Made by a program: the position numbers and the translations under genes
Notes under the pieces: generated by a model
Databases searched by the model: none
Seen by the model: only the letters and a program-made list of their open reading frames with translations
Told to the model about the DNA's origin: nothing
DNA from: Spraguea lophii
Taxonomy: Eukaryota > Microsporidia > Spragueidae
Assembly: GCA_001887945.1 (NCBI GenBank)
Contig: LDOQ01000010.1
Span: 186,001-250,000, forward strand
Length of the DNA: 64,000 nucleotides
Direction of reading: 5' to 3'
Shown: piece by piece, positions 39,997-51,069 of the stretch
How positions within the stretch are numbered: position 1 is the first letter of the stretch
How the letters are laid out: each line of letters starts with the position of its first letter

Positions 39997-40632
39997 CTAT
40001 ATATATTTCTTTTGTTTCAAGAATTTTTTAAAAACCATTACTTGATAAGCATTTCCTGCTATGAATAACAACAAAGTTACGAATGACAATACAACCACAG
40101 AAAATATCAATCTCTTATGCTGCCCTGCGACCTGATTAAATTTATTTTTTCTCATTATACTATTATTATGAACCTCACGTAATAATTTTTCTAACGCTGT
40201 TAATGTTTGCATTGCAGGTGTTATTTTTTCATTTTTTGCTACCTCTTTATTAAATGTATCAAATTTACTATCTATTTTTAATTCTATTTTTAATGGAGTA
40301 TTTTTATAAGTATCATTATTATTTCTTTGTACTTTCATTTTAAATAAAACTGTTACCGCTTCTACAGTATTAAAACTAAAATGTGTTTCTTCGCCTATAG
40401 GAAGATTGTTACTGTGAAAAAATATTTTATCATTGTTTTCATCAGTAACTATTGCATTATAGGTAACATTCGCATCTGTATCATTTTTAAGTGGTTTGAA
40501 GGAACCTTGGATTATCTGATGTTCGATTATATCTTCAGAGAGAATAAGCGTATCTGTTGTACTAAGATCAAATACAAGAGAATGGCTATATGGTAACATA
40601 GAGATAATTATAAAATAGAAGAATGTAAACAT
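39997..40632 (-). CDS. p24/EMP24 family (GOLD domain) cargo receptor
   Basis: A 211-residue type I membrane protein of ER-Golgi vesicles. Residues 1-18 are a signal peptide, 19-125 a beta-rich GOLD-like lumenal domain with D-E-N-N-D-K-I-F-F-H and H-F-S-F-N-T-V segments, 140-172 a coiled coil, and 174-193 the transmembrane helix. The cytoplasmic tail V-F-K-K-F-L-K-Q-K-K-Y-I has the aromatic and dilysine-like features of p24 tails that bind COPI and COPII coats. The length is normal for the family. The usual pair of lumenal cysteines is missing. CCC supports the start (plus-strand ggg at 40635-40637, giving ACCCTTATG). Confidence 0.85.
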   Translation of the reverse strand: MFTFFYFIIISMLPYSHSLVFDLSTTDTLILSEDIIEHQIIQGSFKPLKNDTDANVTYNAIVTDENNDKIFFHSNNLPIGEETHFSFNTVEAVTVLFKMKVQRNNNDTYKNTPLKIELKIDSKFDTFNKEVAKNEKITPAMQTLTALEKLLREVHNNSIMRKNKFNQVAGQHKRLIFSVVVLSFVTLLLFIAGNAYQVMVFKKFLKQKKYI

Positions 40633-41676
40633 AAGGGTAATTAAAAATTATATTTGTATACAACATATTAAGAACAATAGAACAATAGAATAATGGAAAT
40701 GGTTGTATTCTTTATTGATAATAAGAAGAATAGAATTAATAGAATAGAGGTATTGGATTATATATAATATTTGTAAGAAATATAATAATAAAGATAATTG
40801 ATATTAAAAGAATATCAATATTTAGAAGAATGTTAAAAATATTTATATCAAAGGAAAAGATATTTTAACATATAATCGTATTAATAATATAATATTAAAA
40901 TATTAAAATGGTATATTGTAAAGATAATTATTATAAAAAGAATTGTTTATCAGCGTATAAAATAATATTCAAATAAAATGAAATGATAACTAAATTACCA
41001 AATGTGATAGATTTAAAATTTAATTATAAAAAATTAATTAATTATAAAAATATTAAAGTAAAATATACCCCATATTATATAAAAATTTATAATATTATTT
41101 ATATATACTCTGTATGATAATATTATTTACTGAAGTAAAGTAAGAAGTAATTGGTTTGGTTATAATATCTTTAGGGATATGTGATAATTGAGTATATGTA
41201 AATACATAATACTCTGGAACATAATGTAAGATGAGATTAATACATATATATAATGAAAATCGTTAATGTAAATATTTTATATACTTTTGACTGTAATTGA
41301 AGCGTTCTTATTAAAAATATTGAATAAAACCTCTTTATATATGCTATATTACGTTTTTTAAGGAATTAATGGACTTGAATATAAGTGAATTACAATCTAT
41401 CGGAATATTTTGTGTATAATTAAAGTATTATTTGAAAGATATCAAAAAACTGGCTTATCAATTAAGAAATTAAAAAACGTGAATGAAATAAATATGATTA
41501 AATATTTTCTATTAGGTCTCTATGTATGATTTAATATAAATTATAAAAAATATTTATTAAGGATTCTCAGAATCTAATAAAATCTTATAAATATTCTTTC
41601 ATTTGTTTTTCAACTTCTTAATCTGATAAACCTAATTTATCTGTAATAAATTATTTTATAACTAAAAAATATTTTA
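40633..41676. other. Gene-free interval with SINE-like fragment H
   Basis: AT-rich. Only the element fragment at 41205-41450 is recognised. Confidence 0.5.
41205..41450 (+). mobile_element. SINE-like fragment H, variant 3' end
   Basis: The ctctggaacataatgtaaga segment and the following gagattaatacatata match copy A. Downstream, 41374-41450 shares a different block (cttgaata..., then ggaat.ttt, then attaaagt.ttatttgaaa) with 47813-47880 instead of the usual tail. Confidence 0.6.
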
Positions 41677-42198
41677 TTATAACCACCTTCTACCTCGTGC
41701 TTGTACTTTCTTTTGTCTTTTACTATCATTTTTAAATTGTCCACCATAATACCCTCTACCATATTCTCTGCCTTCCACAAATCCATAATCTATATCACAT
41801 TTAATATATTTATTATCCAATCTCATTCCATTTAACAACTGTTGTGCTCTCCTGGCATAATATGGCGTATAAAATTCTATAAAAGCAAAACCTACACGAG
41901 AACAATCTCTTTTATTTTTACCCATAATAATTCTTTTTATAGGTGTACTTATTGTATTGGTTATCTTATTTATCTCTGTAATATCAGTATTATTATTCAT
42001 ATTATTTTCATCCTCATGTAATTTTATTGTACTAAATACCTCCCACAGTCTAGATTCATTTACACTTTCGGCAATATCACCGACATAAAGTGTAGAACTA
42101 TGTATTATCATATCTACATATTCAGATTCACTTCCAACATATGTAATATCACGGTAAAAATAATCTTGTTTTGATTTATAATAATCTTCAAGTAACAT
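41677..42198 (-). CDS. CBC2: Nuclear cap-binding protein subunit 2 (CBP20)
   Basis: A 173-residue RRM protein that binds the m7G cap of nuclear transcripts. Tyr residues at the N-terminus (D-Y-Y, F-Y-R-D) match the cap-stacking tail. RNP2 is S-S-T-L-Y-V-G-D-I at about 34-42, RNP1 is V-G-F-A-F-I-E-F-Y at about 102-110, and the family-specific C-terminal segment reads D-I-D-Y-G-F-V-E-G-R-E-Y-G-R-G, then G-G-Q. An Asn-rich insert lies between strands 1 and 2-3. The C-terminus is Arg/Lys-rich. CCC supports the start (plus-strand ggg at 42203-42205). Its presence implies capped transcripts handled by a nuclear cap-binding complex; the large partner is not in the window. Confidence 0.95.
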   Translation of the reverse strand: MLLEDYYKSKQDYFYRDITYVGSESEYVDMIIHSSTLYVGDIAESVNESRLWEVFSTIKLHEDENNMNNNTDITEINKITNTISTPIKRIIMGKNKRDCSRVGFAFIEFYTPYYARRAQQLLNGMRLDNKYIKCDIDYGFVEGREYGRGYYGGQFKNDSKRQKKVQARGRRWL

Positions 42199-42519
42199 TA
42201 AAGGGTAAATTTGAATATAATTTATACTGTGTGTGTATACAATATATTTTGCATTGAATTGTATTTATTCATAGATCTAGTATATTTATTATTTATTTTA
42301 TTTAAATATTTATATTATGACGGTATCAAAGTATTTTATTAATTTATATTATAATATATTTATTCTTTTATGATATAATGTATTTATATGATCAAAGTAT
42401 AATAATAAATTTATTTATTGTTAATTTCAAATACAGATTTTTGAATATCGAATAAAAGAAATATAATTATAATTTTTATACTCCGTTTTAAAGATTGGTA
42501 ATAAATCATATTGTTTATT

Positions 42520-44283
42520 TTAACTGAGCTTTATTGCTTCTTCTGCTGTAATACATCTTGCTTCGTTTTTTTCGATAAAAAATATTTTATCAAAATATTT
42601 AAGTGTTCGATAATCGTGTACAACCATAATTAAGGTGTTTATTCTTTTATCTCTTTTTTTAATTATTTTTTCTATCAGATTATCTTTTGATTTAATATCA
42701 AGGCTTGATGTTGGCTCATCCAAAAGAAAAATTTCTCCATTATTTAACATAGCTCTTATAAAGGAAATTTTCTGTCTTTCTCCACCGCTTAATCTATCTT
42801 TACTTGCACCAACATCAGTATCATAGCCATTTTCAAGTTTCATAATATCATCATGTATTCCAAATTCTTTGCATATTTCTACCATTTTTGTTTCATTGAT
42901 ATATTCTTGTCCATATGTAAGATTATAACGTACTGTTCCTTTTAAAAGTTGAGTATTCTGTGGAATGTAGGAGATACATTTTCTAATGGAACTATCTTTT
43001 ATATTTCTAAGCTCAATTCCATCAATCAATATTTCACCATCGTAATCGATAAATTTTAATATACTTTTTAATATTGTTGATTTTCCTATTCCATTAGAAC
43101 CTATAATTGCTATTTTTTCTCCTTTCATAATACAAATATTTATATTTTGCAATATAATTCTAGTTGAATGTATTATTTTTACATTTCTAAATATAATACT
43201 ATTATGAAATCCTTGAATATCTATTAAGTTTTCTTTTATTTCTCTTTCGAGAACTTCTGCACTAGCATCTACAAAAGCCTGAGATAATTCAGAAAATAAA
43301 TGTCCCAGAAAATATAAATGTATACACATAGAGCTATTAACACTGGTATAAAATACTAACATTCCTGGTGTCATTTTTTTATTTGAAATCTCAGAGATTC
43401 CTATACAAATAATTATAAATGTTTGAAAACCTATTATATATTTCTGTATTACAGATAATATATATAAAGATACATAACAATTATATGTACATTTTTCAGA
43501 CTCTTTTTGACATTCGTCAAAATTTTCAATTTCTCTGTTTTCCCTGTTAAACGCTTTCACAACTTCCAAATTACTAAAACTATCATATATCTGACTCGCA
43601 TTTCTATTTTGAGCTATATTATATCTTCTTTTAATTTTCTCTCTATAAACAGTTATTATATATGTAACAACAGAATACACACTAATAGATACTGCCAATG
43701 CAATTGCAATAAATAATCCCATTTTATAAAATATTTTAACTATTGCACATGTTACAAACCAAAACAACGGCATACATTGCAATACTATAATATCTATAAT
43801 TTTAAAAACAGCAGTACCTTTTCTTTCTATTATTTTTTGTACATCTCCCATATCATATGCACTATGAAATTTATAATATTCCAGATATAAAAGTTTTGTA
43901 AACGTATTAACAGTTTTAACCCTATAACTATATATACTTCTAGATATAAATATATAATTAGGAAATTCAGAAAGTGTATATGACAAAATAGTTATAATGA
44001 GAAAAGATATAACCAATGACTTTAGATCGGAATTTACATCTAAATTTAATCGCTCTGTTATCTTTTGTAAAAAATCTGCTTGATACAATTCTATAAATTT
44101 CGATAAGAATATAAAAAATATTGTAGGAAGAAAAATATATCTTGTATATTTTATTCTCCAGATATAAAGAATAAAGATTTCTTTAAATATAATAAAATTA
44201 TTATATTTTTTGGAATTATGCTTATGTATATTAATTATTGTTTTTAACATGTATTCATATATCGAGAAAGAATATAAATACAT
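42520..44283 (-). CDS. Atm1-like (ABCB7-type) ABC half-transporter, probably mitosomal
   Basis: A 587-residue half-transporter: six membrane helices between about residues 40 and 340, then one nucleotide-binding domain. Walker A G-S-N-G-I-G-K-S-T is at 395-403, the signature L-S-G-G-E-R at 498-503, Walker B I-F-L-L-D-E-P at 518-524, and the H-loop in V-V-H-D. In the membrane domain, the Y-K-F-H-x-x-x-x-M-G-x-x-x-x-x-I-x-R-K-G segment (137-156) matches the H-L-x-x-x-T-G-x-x-x-R-x-I-x-R-G region of Atm1/ABCB7, which export a glutathione-linked sulfur compound from mitochondria for cytosolic Fe-S assembly. In microsporidia the mitosome is the expected place. No CCC block before the ATG; translation could begin at Met12. 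Confidence 0.88.
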   Translation of the reverse strand: MYLYSFSIYEYMLKTIINIHKHNSKKYNNFIIFKEIFILYIWRIKYTRYIFLPTIFFIFLSKFIELYQADFLQKITERLNLDVNSDLKSLVISFLIITILSYTLSEFPNYIFISRSIYSYRVKTVNTFTKLLYLEYYKFHSAYDMGDVQKIIERKGTAVFKIIDIIVLQCMPLFWFVTCAIVKIFYKMGLFIAIALAVSISVYSVVTYIITVYREKIKRRYNIAQNRNASQIYDSFSNLEVVKAFNRENREIENFDECQKESEKCTYNCYVSLYILSVIQKYIIGFQTFIIICIGISEISNKKMTPGMLVFYTSVNSSMCIHLYFLGHLFSELSQAFVDASAEVLEREIKENLIDIQGFHNSIIFRNVKIIHSTRIILQNINICIMKGEKIAIIGSNGIGKSTILKSILKFIDYDGEILIDGIELRNIKDSSIRKCISYIPQNTQLLKGTVRYNLTYGQEYINETKMVEICKEFGIHDDIMKLENGYDTDVGASKDRLSGGERQKISFIRAMLNNGEIFLLDEPTSSLDIKSKDNLIEKIIKKRDKRINTLIMVVHDYRTLKYFDKIFFIEKNEARCITAEEAIKLS

Positions 44284-45116
44284 AATTTTAAAATTTTTGA
44301 CAGGTTCATATTAAAATAATAATATTATTTTATAATTGTTATGACGTTATAATAGAATAATTATGTTTAATTGATATAAAATTATAATTATACAAAGTAT
44401 TTAATTGATATAAAACTATAATTATATAAAATATTTAATTGGCATATATCTTTATATCTTTTATAAAATTTTTATAAATAAAGAAATTATCTATTTTTTG
44501 TTCATTTCTTAAAAAAATAAATGACAGTATGACATTCTATTTCCATCAATAGAGAAGATCGCTTATTTACATGTTAATAAAATATTATAATTACAAACTT
44601 TTGATTAGTATTAAGAGTTATATCTTAAAAAGAATAATATGATTATCTTCTATAAATTAATATTTTCATACCCGACAAATAATTTGAAATTCTCGGGTAT
44701 TAGAATATTAAGGTAAATTACCATATTTTAAAATCTGTTTTACAAGATTATTAGATAATTAAAACAACCATTCTTCTATTATATAATTACGTAAATAATA
44801 TTTTCTATTATAAATAAAAATGTCAAAGATTTAATTAGAAATTCATTATAAAATTTCAATTAATATTTTTTTTATTAGAAGAGGAGAGAATCTTTCACTC
44901 ATCTATTATTAGATATTTCTCATCTAAAGAAAAAATGTTATTATTAAATATTTATCTTCTAAAGAAAAATGGTTAAAATAACCAATTATTTTTTATATTA
45001 AAAATATTTTACTTTATAACAATTTTATTTTTTATTTATAATATTCAGTAAGCAATTCATTTTCTTTCTATTAACCTTATTTTTAATATCACTGTTATCG
45101 TTTATTGTTTTATTTT
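44284..45116. other. Gene-free interval
   Basis: AT-rich between two minus-strand genes; the ABC transporter promoter is presumably near 44300. Nothing else seen. Confidence 0.5.
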
Positions 45117-46481
45117 CTAATAACAATCATTATCATTTGTTTTATCAATAACATTATTATTTACATTTCTCTCTTGAATACCACTCTCTATCTTATTACA
45201 CTTATCTATCCTATTATTTCTATCGTGTATAAATTTATATATTCCTATACAAACTAATACGACTGATATTATTATCCACATTATTTTATAAAATAAAGGC
45301 ATACTATTCTTAAAAATCCCTTTGGAATATTTATAACATATTAACCCTTCTAATACTATAATACTTACCAATATTTTTAAATGATTGTATTGTAATACAT
45401 TATCATCTATTTTATTTCTAATATATATATTAAAATAAAATTGTTCTACTGCAGGATATGCAGAAATAGTTACTATCATTAATCTCATTAATACCAGTGG
45501 ATGATCTTCAGGTATAAATAATAAATATTTAAGATAAAATGTATTTAGTTCTGCAGACATCCATATGAAACTAAATAATATTAATAAAATATATTCTCTA
45601 AGATTATTATGTTTTTTTATAAAAATATAACAATTATCTTTTGTTAATTTTATATTCATTTTATTAGAAGTAATATGGTTAATTGTTTTGGTTGTAATAT
45701 GTTTATTCGTAGTAATATTATTATTATCATTAGTGTTATCATTAGTGTTATTATCATTTCTATTATAATTATTGTTATTATCATTTCTATTATAACTTTC
45801 ATCCCCATTCCAATCACCATTTCTATTATCATTTCTGTTATTATCATTATTTTTTTTTATCTCATAATGAAAATATTTCTTTACAACATATAATCCTATA
45901 TATATTCCTAACGTATTACATATAGCTACATCTAATAGCCAATGATCCCACCAACATTCTTTAAAATTAGGAAGTTGATGTTCAAAAGTATATTCCAATA
46001 TTTCAAATAATACAGATAATATGTGTAACAATATCTCATCCTTAATTATCAAAGCTTTAACAAACCATCCCAAAGCATGAGCTATTACAAATATATCCAT
46101 TGCATTATGCAATGTATTAATATTTATAGAACAATCAGTTGCATAACTTTTCTGTGGAAGAACCTTATTAAGATTTTTATCAAAATACGATAAAAAATAA
46201 GCCGTATTTTGTTTTGTAGTAAATAACATAATAGGAAGAATCAATAGATAAAAAAATGCTATATTTTCTGATAGAGTGTAATATATTTGTTTAAATCTAC
46301 CTATATTCTTTTTAAAAGAATATGTTTTTAAATCTTTTGTTTTACCTGTATTAGTAAAATGAATTATTCTATGAAAATAAATACTGTAAAGTATAAAAGA
46401 CGATAATATACCAAATGGAATATAATTTGGATATAATATAAATAGAGTTGGAATAATACATAAAATAATAGATGTTAACAT
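45117..46481 (-). CDS. Phosphatidylserine synthase, base-exchange (PTDSS) type
   Basis: A 454-residue multi-span membrane protein. The segment H-N-A-M-D-I-F-V-I-A-H-A-L-G-W, then W-F-V-K-A-L-I-I, then E-Y-T-F-E-H, and L-P-N-F-K-E-C-W-W-D-H-W-L-L-D matches the PTDSS1/2 signature, including the acidic and His active-site region. These enzymes make phosphatidylserine in the ER by swapping the head group of PC or PE for serine. An Asn/Asp-rich insert (about residues 210-255) splits the membrane domain, and a second group of helices follows. The Asn-rich C-terminus is variable. CCC lies 10 bases before the ATG (plus-strand ggg at 46492-46494), further than usual. Confidence 0.9.
   Translation of the reverse strand: MLTSIILCIIPTLFILYPNYIPFGILSSFILYSIYFHRIIHFTNTGKTKDLKTYSFKKNIGRFKQIYYTLSENIAFFYLLILPIMLFTTKQNTAYFLSYFDKNLNKVLPQKSYATDCSININTLHNAMDIFVIAHALGWFVKALIIKDEILLHILSVLFEILEYTFEHQLPNFKECWWDHWLLDVAICNTLGIYIGLYVVKKYFHYEIKKNNDNNRNDNRNGDWNGDESYNRNDNNNNYNRNDNNTNDNTNDNNNITTNKHITTKTINHITSNKMNIKLTKDNCYIFIKKHNNLREYILLILFSFIWMSAELNTFYLKYLLFIPEDHPLVLMRLMIVTISAYPAVEQFYFNIYIRNKIDDNVLQYNHLKILVSIIVLEGLICYKYSKGIFKNSMPLFYKIMWIIISVVLVCIGIYKFIHDRNNRIDKCNKIESGIQERNVNNNVIDKTNDNDCY
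45715..45855 (-). repeat. Asn/Asp/Arg low-complexity tract in the PS synthase gene
   Basis: Coding-strand repeats of aataatgataat-like units give N-D-N-N-R-N-D-N strings between two membrane segments, similar in type to inserts in the FCP1-like, tether-like and cullin genes. Confidence 0.8.
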
Positions 46482-48628
46482 TTTCTCTAATGGGATAAAA
46501 TTTATAAAAAATATGAAGCTTAGAATATGTTTATTATTTAATTTAAGATATTTTAATTAAAATAATATGTTAGTATATGTATGTTATATCATTTATATAC
46601 ATTGTATTATAATTATATGTGTATATTATATGTACTTTAATGAACTTTACTATTTGTTCTAAATTTTATTTTGATTTGAAATAGTTTTATATCTGATTCA
46701 TTTCTAAAGAGATTCAAATTTATAATATTTAATACTATATTAGATTTTATAATTTTGATTAATATAACATAGTAATAAGAATTTATTTAATCTAATATTT
46801 TTAGATTAATTTAAGTTGATTTATTATGAAAATAATATATCAATGATAAAATATTCAGATTTGTATAAAAAGCAATGCTAAATAATCATGAAAAGTTTAA
46901 AACTTATAAATATAGATCGGTTTATGTTGATGATATCATATTAACCTTCGAAAAAAATTTTAAAAAATTGATAAAGTAAATTTTATTACATTAATTTATC
47001 CTTTATATTTTAGAATATATAAGAGTTTTAATATTCTTTTCCTTTTATCTTATTCATCATAAATATATCTAAGACAAAATTTAGATAAAGAATATTTAAA
47101 TTGTCCACGCCAGACCAATTGGAGTCGGATTTTATTTTTGGTTTTTAAGTGTGTTAAAGATATTCCGAATCAAATTGGTATGTATTTTCTCCTTGGTATT
47201 AATTCTTTTGAATGATTAGTTGTAAATAGGTATATCCTAGGGAAAAGGGGTTAGATATGATATATGACAATCAGTATGTATTATGAATTCTAGTAAAATC
47301 TAGTCTTTTACGAATCTGAATAAATCATATCTTGATCTAAATGGTAAAAAATTAGAAAACATTTTTTGTTATGAGAATATGCGGCGCATTAACAACTTAA
47401 ACAATATTTGAAAATCTGGTTCTTCTCCAAAAATACTAGTTTATTTTAATATAATGTTCCATCAAAATGATAAAATCTATATATGTTTTTTTGTGAATAA
47501 TATACCATTTTATAAATGTAAAGGCAGCTCAATTAACATACACATATTCAGAATTTCCAATTGAAGTCTATAATAATATTTAAAACTCAAATATTATCAT
47601 TATAATAGGTAAAATGATTTATTTCCTAGTTAAATAACATAAGAGTTTTTTATAAAAAGAAGAATAAAATATGTATATCTTCAAATATATCCATCAGAAT
47701 TTGATATTATAAAAACCGATTTCCCGCTGGAATGTAAAGTAAAATAAATCTGATGTATATATGTAATAAGTGAGTTAATTCAAGTTACTTGTGCTATGAG
47801 AAATTGATGGCCTTGAATAACGATGTGTTACAAATGACTGGAATGTTTTAATGAGAATTAAAGTGTTATTTGAAAAGAAACGCAATTACTCCTATACCCA
47901 AAAAATAATTATTATCTAAATAACTAATAATATAAACAAGAAAGATTTTAAAGTCTTAGATTAATGAAATTGTATTGAAATATAATGAAACGGTAGTAAG
48001 TATTTCAAAATTTTTTTATACTAGTATATGATTAAAAATTAATAATGCGATAAATGATATTACTTTCCTTTAAGCATTAAATCTATTTAAATTGAAATAT
48101 CCCCCCCTTAAATCTATACATTTTTACTCAATCTTTATTAAACTACTATGTATATAAACTATAGACATATGATAGTAACAATAAAATATTATAAATCTAT
48201 GATTAACATCACTTAAATCAAAATTAATTTTAAATGACACATTTTTAAAATTACATCTATTAATAATAAAATACCTTTAATAGATAATTTTGTATACAAA
48301 ATAAAATTATAAACAATTTATAGAATTTGTTATTTCTTTTAAAATACTATTATCCTTTTTTACAATAATTTATTATTCTTTTTAGGATAATATACTCCTT
48401 TTTTTAAATATTTCATTATAAAACTTATTATACATTTTTAAAAAAAATAAAAATATTCTTTTTATAATATTTCCTTATAAACCTATTATTCTTAAAATAT
48501 TATTATTTTTTTATAAATTTATTTTTACAAAATAAATAATTACATTTCCTTCTAATTAACAATTTACTTTATATGTAACCATCTTTTTTTGGAATAGAGT
48601 ATATAAAAGAAAATAACATTGTTGTATT
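46482..48628. other. Long gene-free interval with an element fragment
   Basis: About 2.1 kb. A SINE-like fragment is at 47735-47895. The stretch 47100-47460 is less AT-extreme and may be an unrecognised mobile-element relic. An unusual c-run (ccccccc) is at 48103-48109 without a following gene. Confidence 0.5.
47735..47895 (+). mobile_element. SINE-like fragment K, variant 3' end
   Basis: The segment ctggaatgtaaagtaaaata, then tgatgtatatatgtaa, then gagttaattcaagtt parallels copy A (ctggagcataaggtaagat...). The 3' part (cttgaataacgatgtgttac, ggaatgttttaatgagaatt, aaagtgttatttgaaaag) is shared with fragment H. Confidence 0.5.
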
Positions 48629-50449
48629 ATGGATGTTTCGTGGCGTAATGTTGATGTTATGGTTCCAAATAAAGGAAAAAGTGTGTCTGGAAAACATGCA
48701 CATCTTATAAAAGATTGTTCTGGTGAAGCAAGAAAAGGAAAAGTTTTGGCTATAATGGGTCCAAGTGGGAGTGGGAAAACAACACTTTTAAAAGCGTTGG
48801 TTGGAAGAATACCAGCAGGATCAAAAACAAAAGGTGTGATATTAGCTGATGGAGAAGAAAGAGAGTTGTCTGAATGGATCAGAAAAAGTGGGTATGTTGA
48901 TCAAGATGATGGTGTATTTGAAACTCTTACAGTTTATGATACTATAATGTATGCAGCTAAATTTAGATCTTCAAATCAAAATAACATAGAAACTCAAGTA
49001 GAAAATATTTTAAAAGATTTAAAAATAGAAAATATTGCATATAATAAAATGAATAGTATTTCTGGAGGAGAGAGGAAAAGAACAATGATAGCAATTGAAT
49101 TGGTTGCAGATCCAGATCTAATTTTTTTGGATGAACCCACATCTGGTCTTGATACTTATATTACCGTCTCATTCGTAAAACTTCTTAAAGAATATGCAGA
49201 TAAATCTGGAAAGACGATTGTTCTTACAATCCATCAACCACCACAAGAAGCATTTCAATGTTTTGATGATCTCCTTTTACTTGCGAAAGGTAAAACTATT
49301 TATTGTGGTGAAGCCGATAAATGTGAAGATTTTTTTCAAAGACATGAATTTAGAAGAAGGGATAATTCACCCTTTTCCGATTATGTACTAGAAGTTCTTG
49401 TTAAAGAAAATGTAGAAAGTGGACAATTACATGAAATGATAAAAATAAATAGTTCTAAATTCGATGATGATAAAAGCAAAGAATCTTACATTGAAAAAAC
49501 GAGTAACGATGATATTTTTGATTTTGGGTTTAATCTTCAACATTTATTCTTGTTATTAAAAAGAAGATTCAGCATCTATAATCTAAATAAGTCTAAAATC
49601 GGAGGTTACCTTTACAATATAATTTTCGCTGTATTGTTCTGTTATTTGATTCGTTACATGAGTAGCATAGGCTCTATAACAAATTATAAAAGTATGTCTA
49701 TTGTAAATGTTATTGCGAGAAATGAAGGATTTCTCCTTATGTTATACACCTACATGATAATGAACTGTCGTGTTTGTATATCCAGTATAAGACCAGAATA
49801 TGTAATTGTTAAACGAGAGTTGGGTGTACGTACATATTCTATTCTATCATATTGTTTTTCGATATATTTATACGAATTTATTCAACTCTTACCATTTACA
49901 CTTTTATTCTCAATATCATGTTATATTGTTTATATAGAATTTTTATCATTCTTTCATATATTTATTTCTGTTCTGACGTTAGCAGCATTTATCCCCGCGT
50001 TTGTTTTATTAGGATCTTTTTCAAAGAATGAAAAAATTATAAACTATATTTTAATAATACCAATTATACTTATTTATGTTGATATTGGAGCAAAAACATT
50101 ATCCATGTATGATAATTCTCCTCTTCTTCTTCGTATAAAAAGATGCTTCCTAATAGTAAATGGAATATGGCTGCCAACATTGGTTATGTTTGTGTTTAAA
50201 TATATTACGACGTGGTTTTTAATAAGTAGAAATATAAAGGATGAACACGATAGAGCATTCTATAACAATGTGATTATGAAAGAACGTTTAACTTTTCTTT
50301 ATAACAATCAACCACCGTTCAGTATGCCAATATCTTTGCTTTTCTGTTTTACTGTGGCTATGATTTTATTATATGTTGCAGCAAATGTTGTTATGGCAGG
50401 AATATTATTTCGTTCAGGCATTAGGATGAAATTATCAAAGAAAAAATAA
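48629..50449 (+). CDS. ABCG (White-type) half-transporter
   Basis: A 606-residue protein with the reverse order (nucleotide-binding domain first) of the ABCG family. Walker A G-P-S-G-S-G-K-T is at 44-51, the signature I-S-G-G-E-R-K-R at 144-151, Walker B L-I-F-L-D-E-P at 164-170, then T-S-G-L-D. Six membrane helices lie between about 325 and 590, with the family's typical short connecting loops. It functions as a dimer exporting lipids or other hydrophobic compounds; the substrate is unknown. Expanded ABCG-type families are known in microsporidia. No CCC block before the ATG. Confidence 0.95.
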   Translation: MDVSWRNVDVMVPNKGKSVSGKHAHLIKDCSGEARKGKVLAIMGPSGSGKTTLLKALVGRIPAGSKTKGVILADGEERELSEWIRKSGYVDQDDGVFETLTVYDTIMYAAKFRSSNQNNIETQVENILKDLKIENIAYNKMNSISGGERKRTMIAIELVADPDLIFLDEPTSGLDTYITVSFVKLLKEYADKSGKTIVLTIHQPPQEAFQCFDDLLLLAKGKTIYCGEADKCEDFFQRHEFRRRDNSPFSDYVLEVLVKENVESGQLHEMIKINSSKFDDDKSKESYIEKTSNDDIFDFGFNLQHLFLLLKRRFSIYNLNKSKIGGYLYNIIFAVLFCYLIRYMSSIGSITNYKSMSIVNVIARNEGFLLMLYTYMIMNCRVCISSIRPEYVIVKRELGVRTYSILSYCFSIYLYEFIQLLPFTLLFSISCYIVYIEFLSFFHIFISVLTLAAFIPAFVLLGSFSKNEKIINYILIIPIILIYVDIGAKTLSMYDNSPLLLRIKRCFLIVNGIWLPTLVMFVFKYITTWFLISRNIKDEHDRAFYNNVIMKERLTFLYNNQPPFSMPISLLFCFTVAMILLYVAANVVMAGILFRSGIRMKLSKKK

Positions 50450-51069
50450 AGATGTTAAAAAACGTATTTTTTTTATTACTAAATTTTGTACCAAACGTAC
50501 CATAATTTTTTTTATTATAAATTCTATTAATTCAATTATACGTATTTTATTGTGAATTAAAGAAATATTAACATTTTTTAATAGATAAATGTTTTTAGTT
50601 GTCTGTATTATGTTATATTTGCTATTAAAATTCTTATATCTTTTATTTGATATATGTTGCAATAAATGTGATGATAATAACATCATATTTTATGTTGATA
50701 ATGGTATGATTTTGTGTATAATGAATGTGTCGCATGGTTATGTTGGATTTGTAACATCGTTTACATTCTAATATTGAGCAAATAACTAATAGATACAAAA
50801 TCTTTTTATTAGATTCAGCCAAGCATTGTTATAAACTTGGAAACATCCCTTAATACTATGTTATTTTTATAATACTTTATTTTGTATCCAGAAAGATTTG
50901 AATTAACAACTTCAAAATATTTTTAAATTAGATTAATTTACACTGGTATAATAATTACAATTGAAAAAATATATTTTATCAATATTAATTTGTACTCAAG
51001 AAAATAACATTATAATAAAAATAAAATTCCATAATAAATTTTAATATTTTTATTTCTTCATTTATTAGC
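50450..51069. other. Gene-free interval (one doubtful small frame)
   Basis: A 60-codon ATG frame at 50589-50771 encodes a hydrophobic N-terminus followed by a Cys/Asp-containing segment. It has no CCC block; I cannot decide whether it is real and do not call it. Confidence 0.4.

Noticed and set aside
48103..48109. A run of seven C resembling a CCC start mark
   Set aside because: No ATG with an open frame follows within the usual distance.
50589..50771. A 60-codon hydrophobic frame after the ABCG gene
   Set aside because: ATG-initiated but without CCC block or recognisable content; left undecided rather than called.
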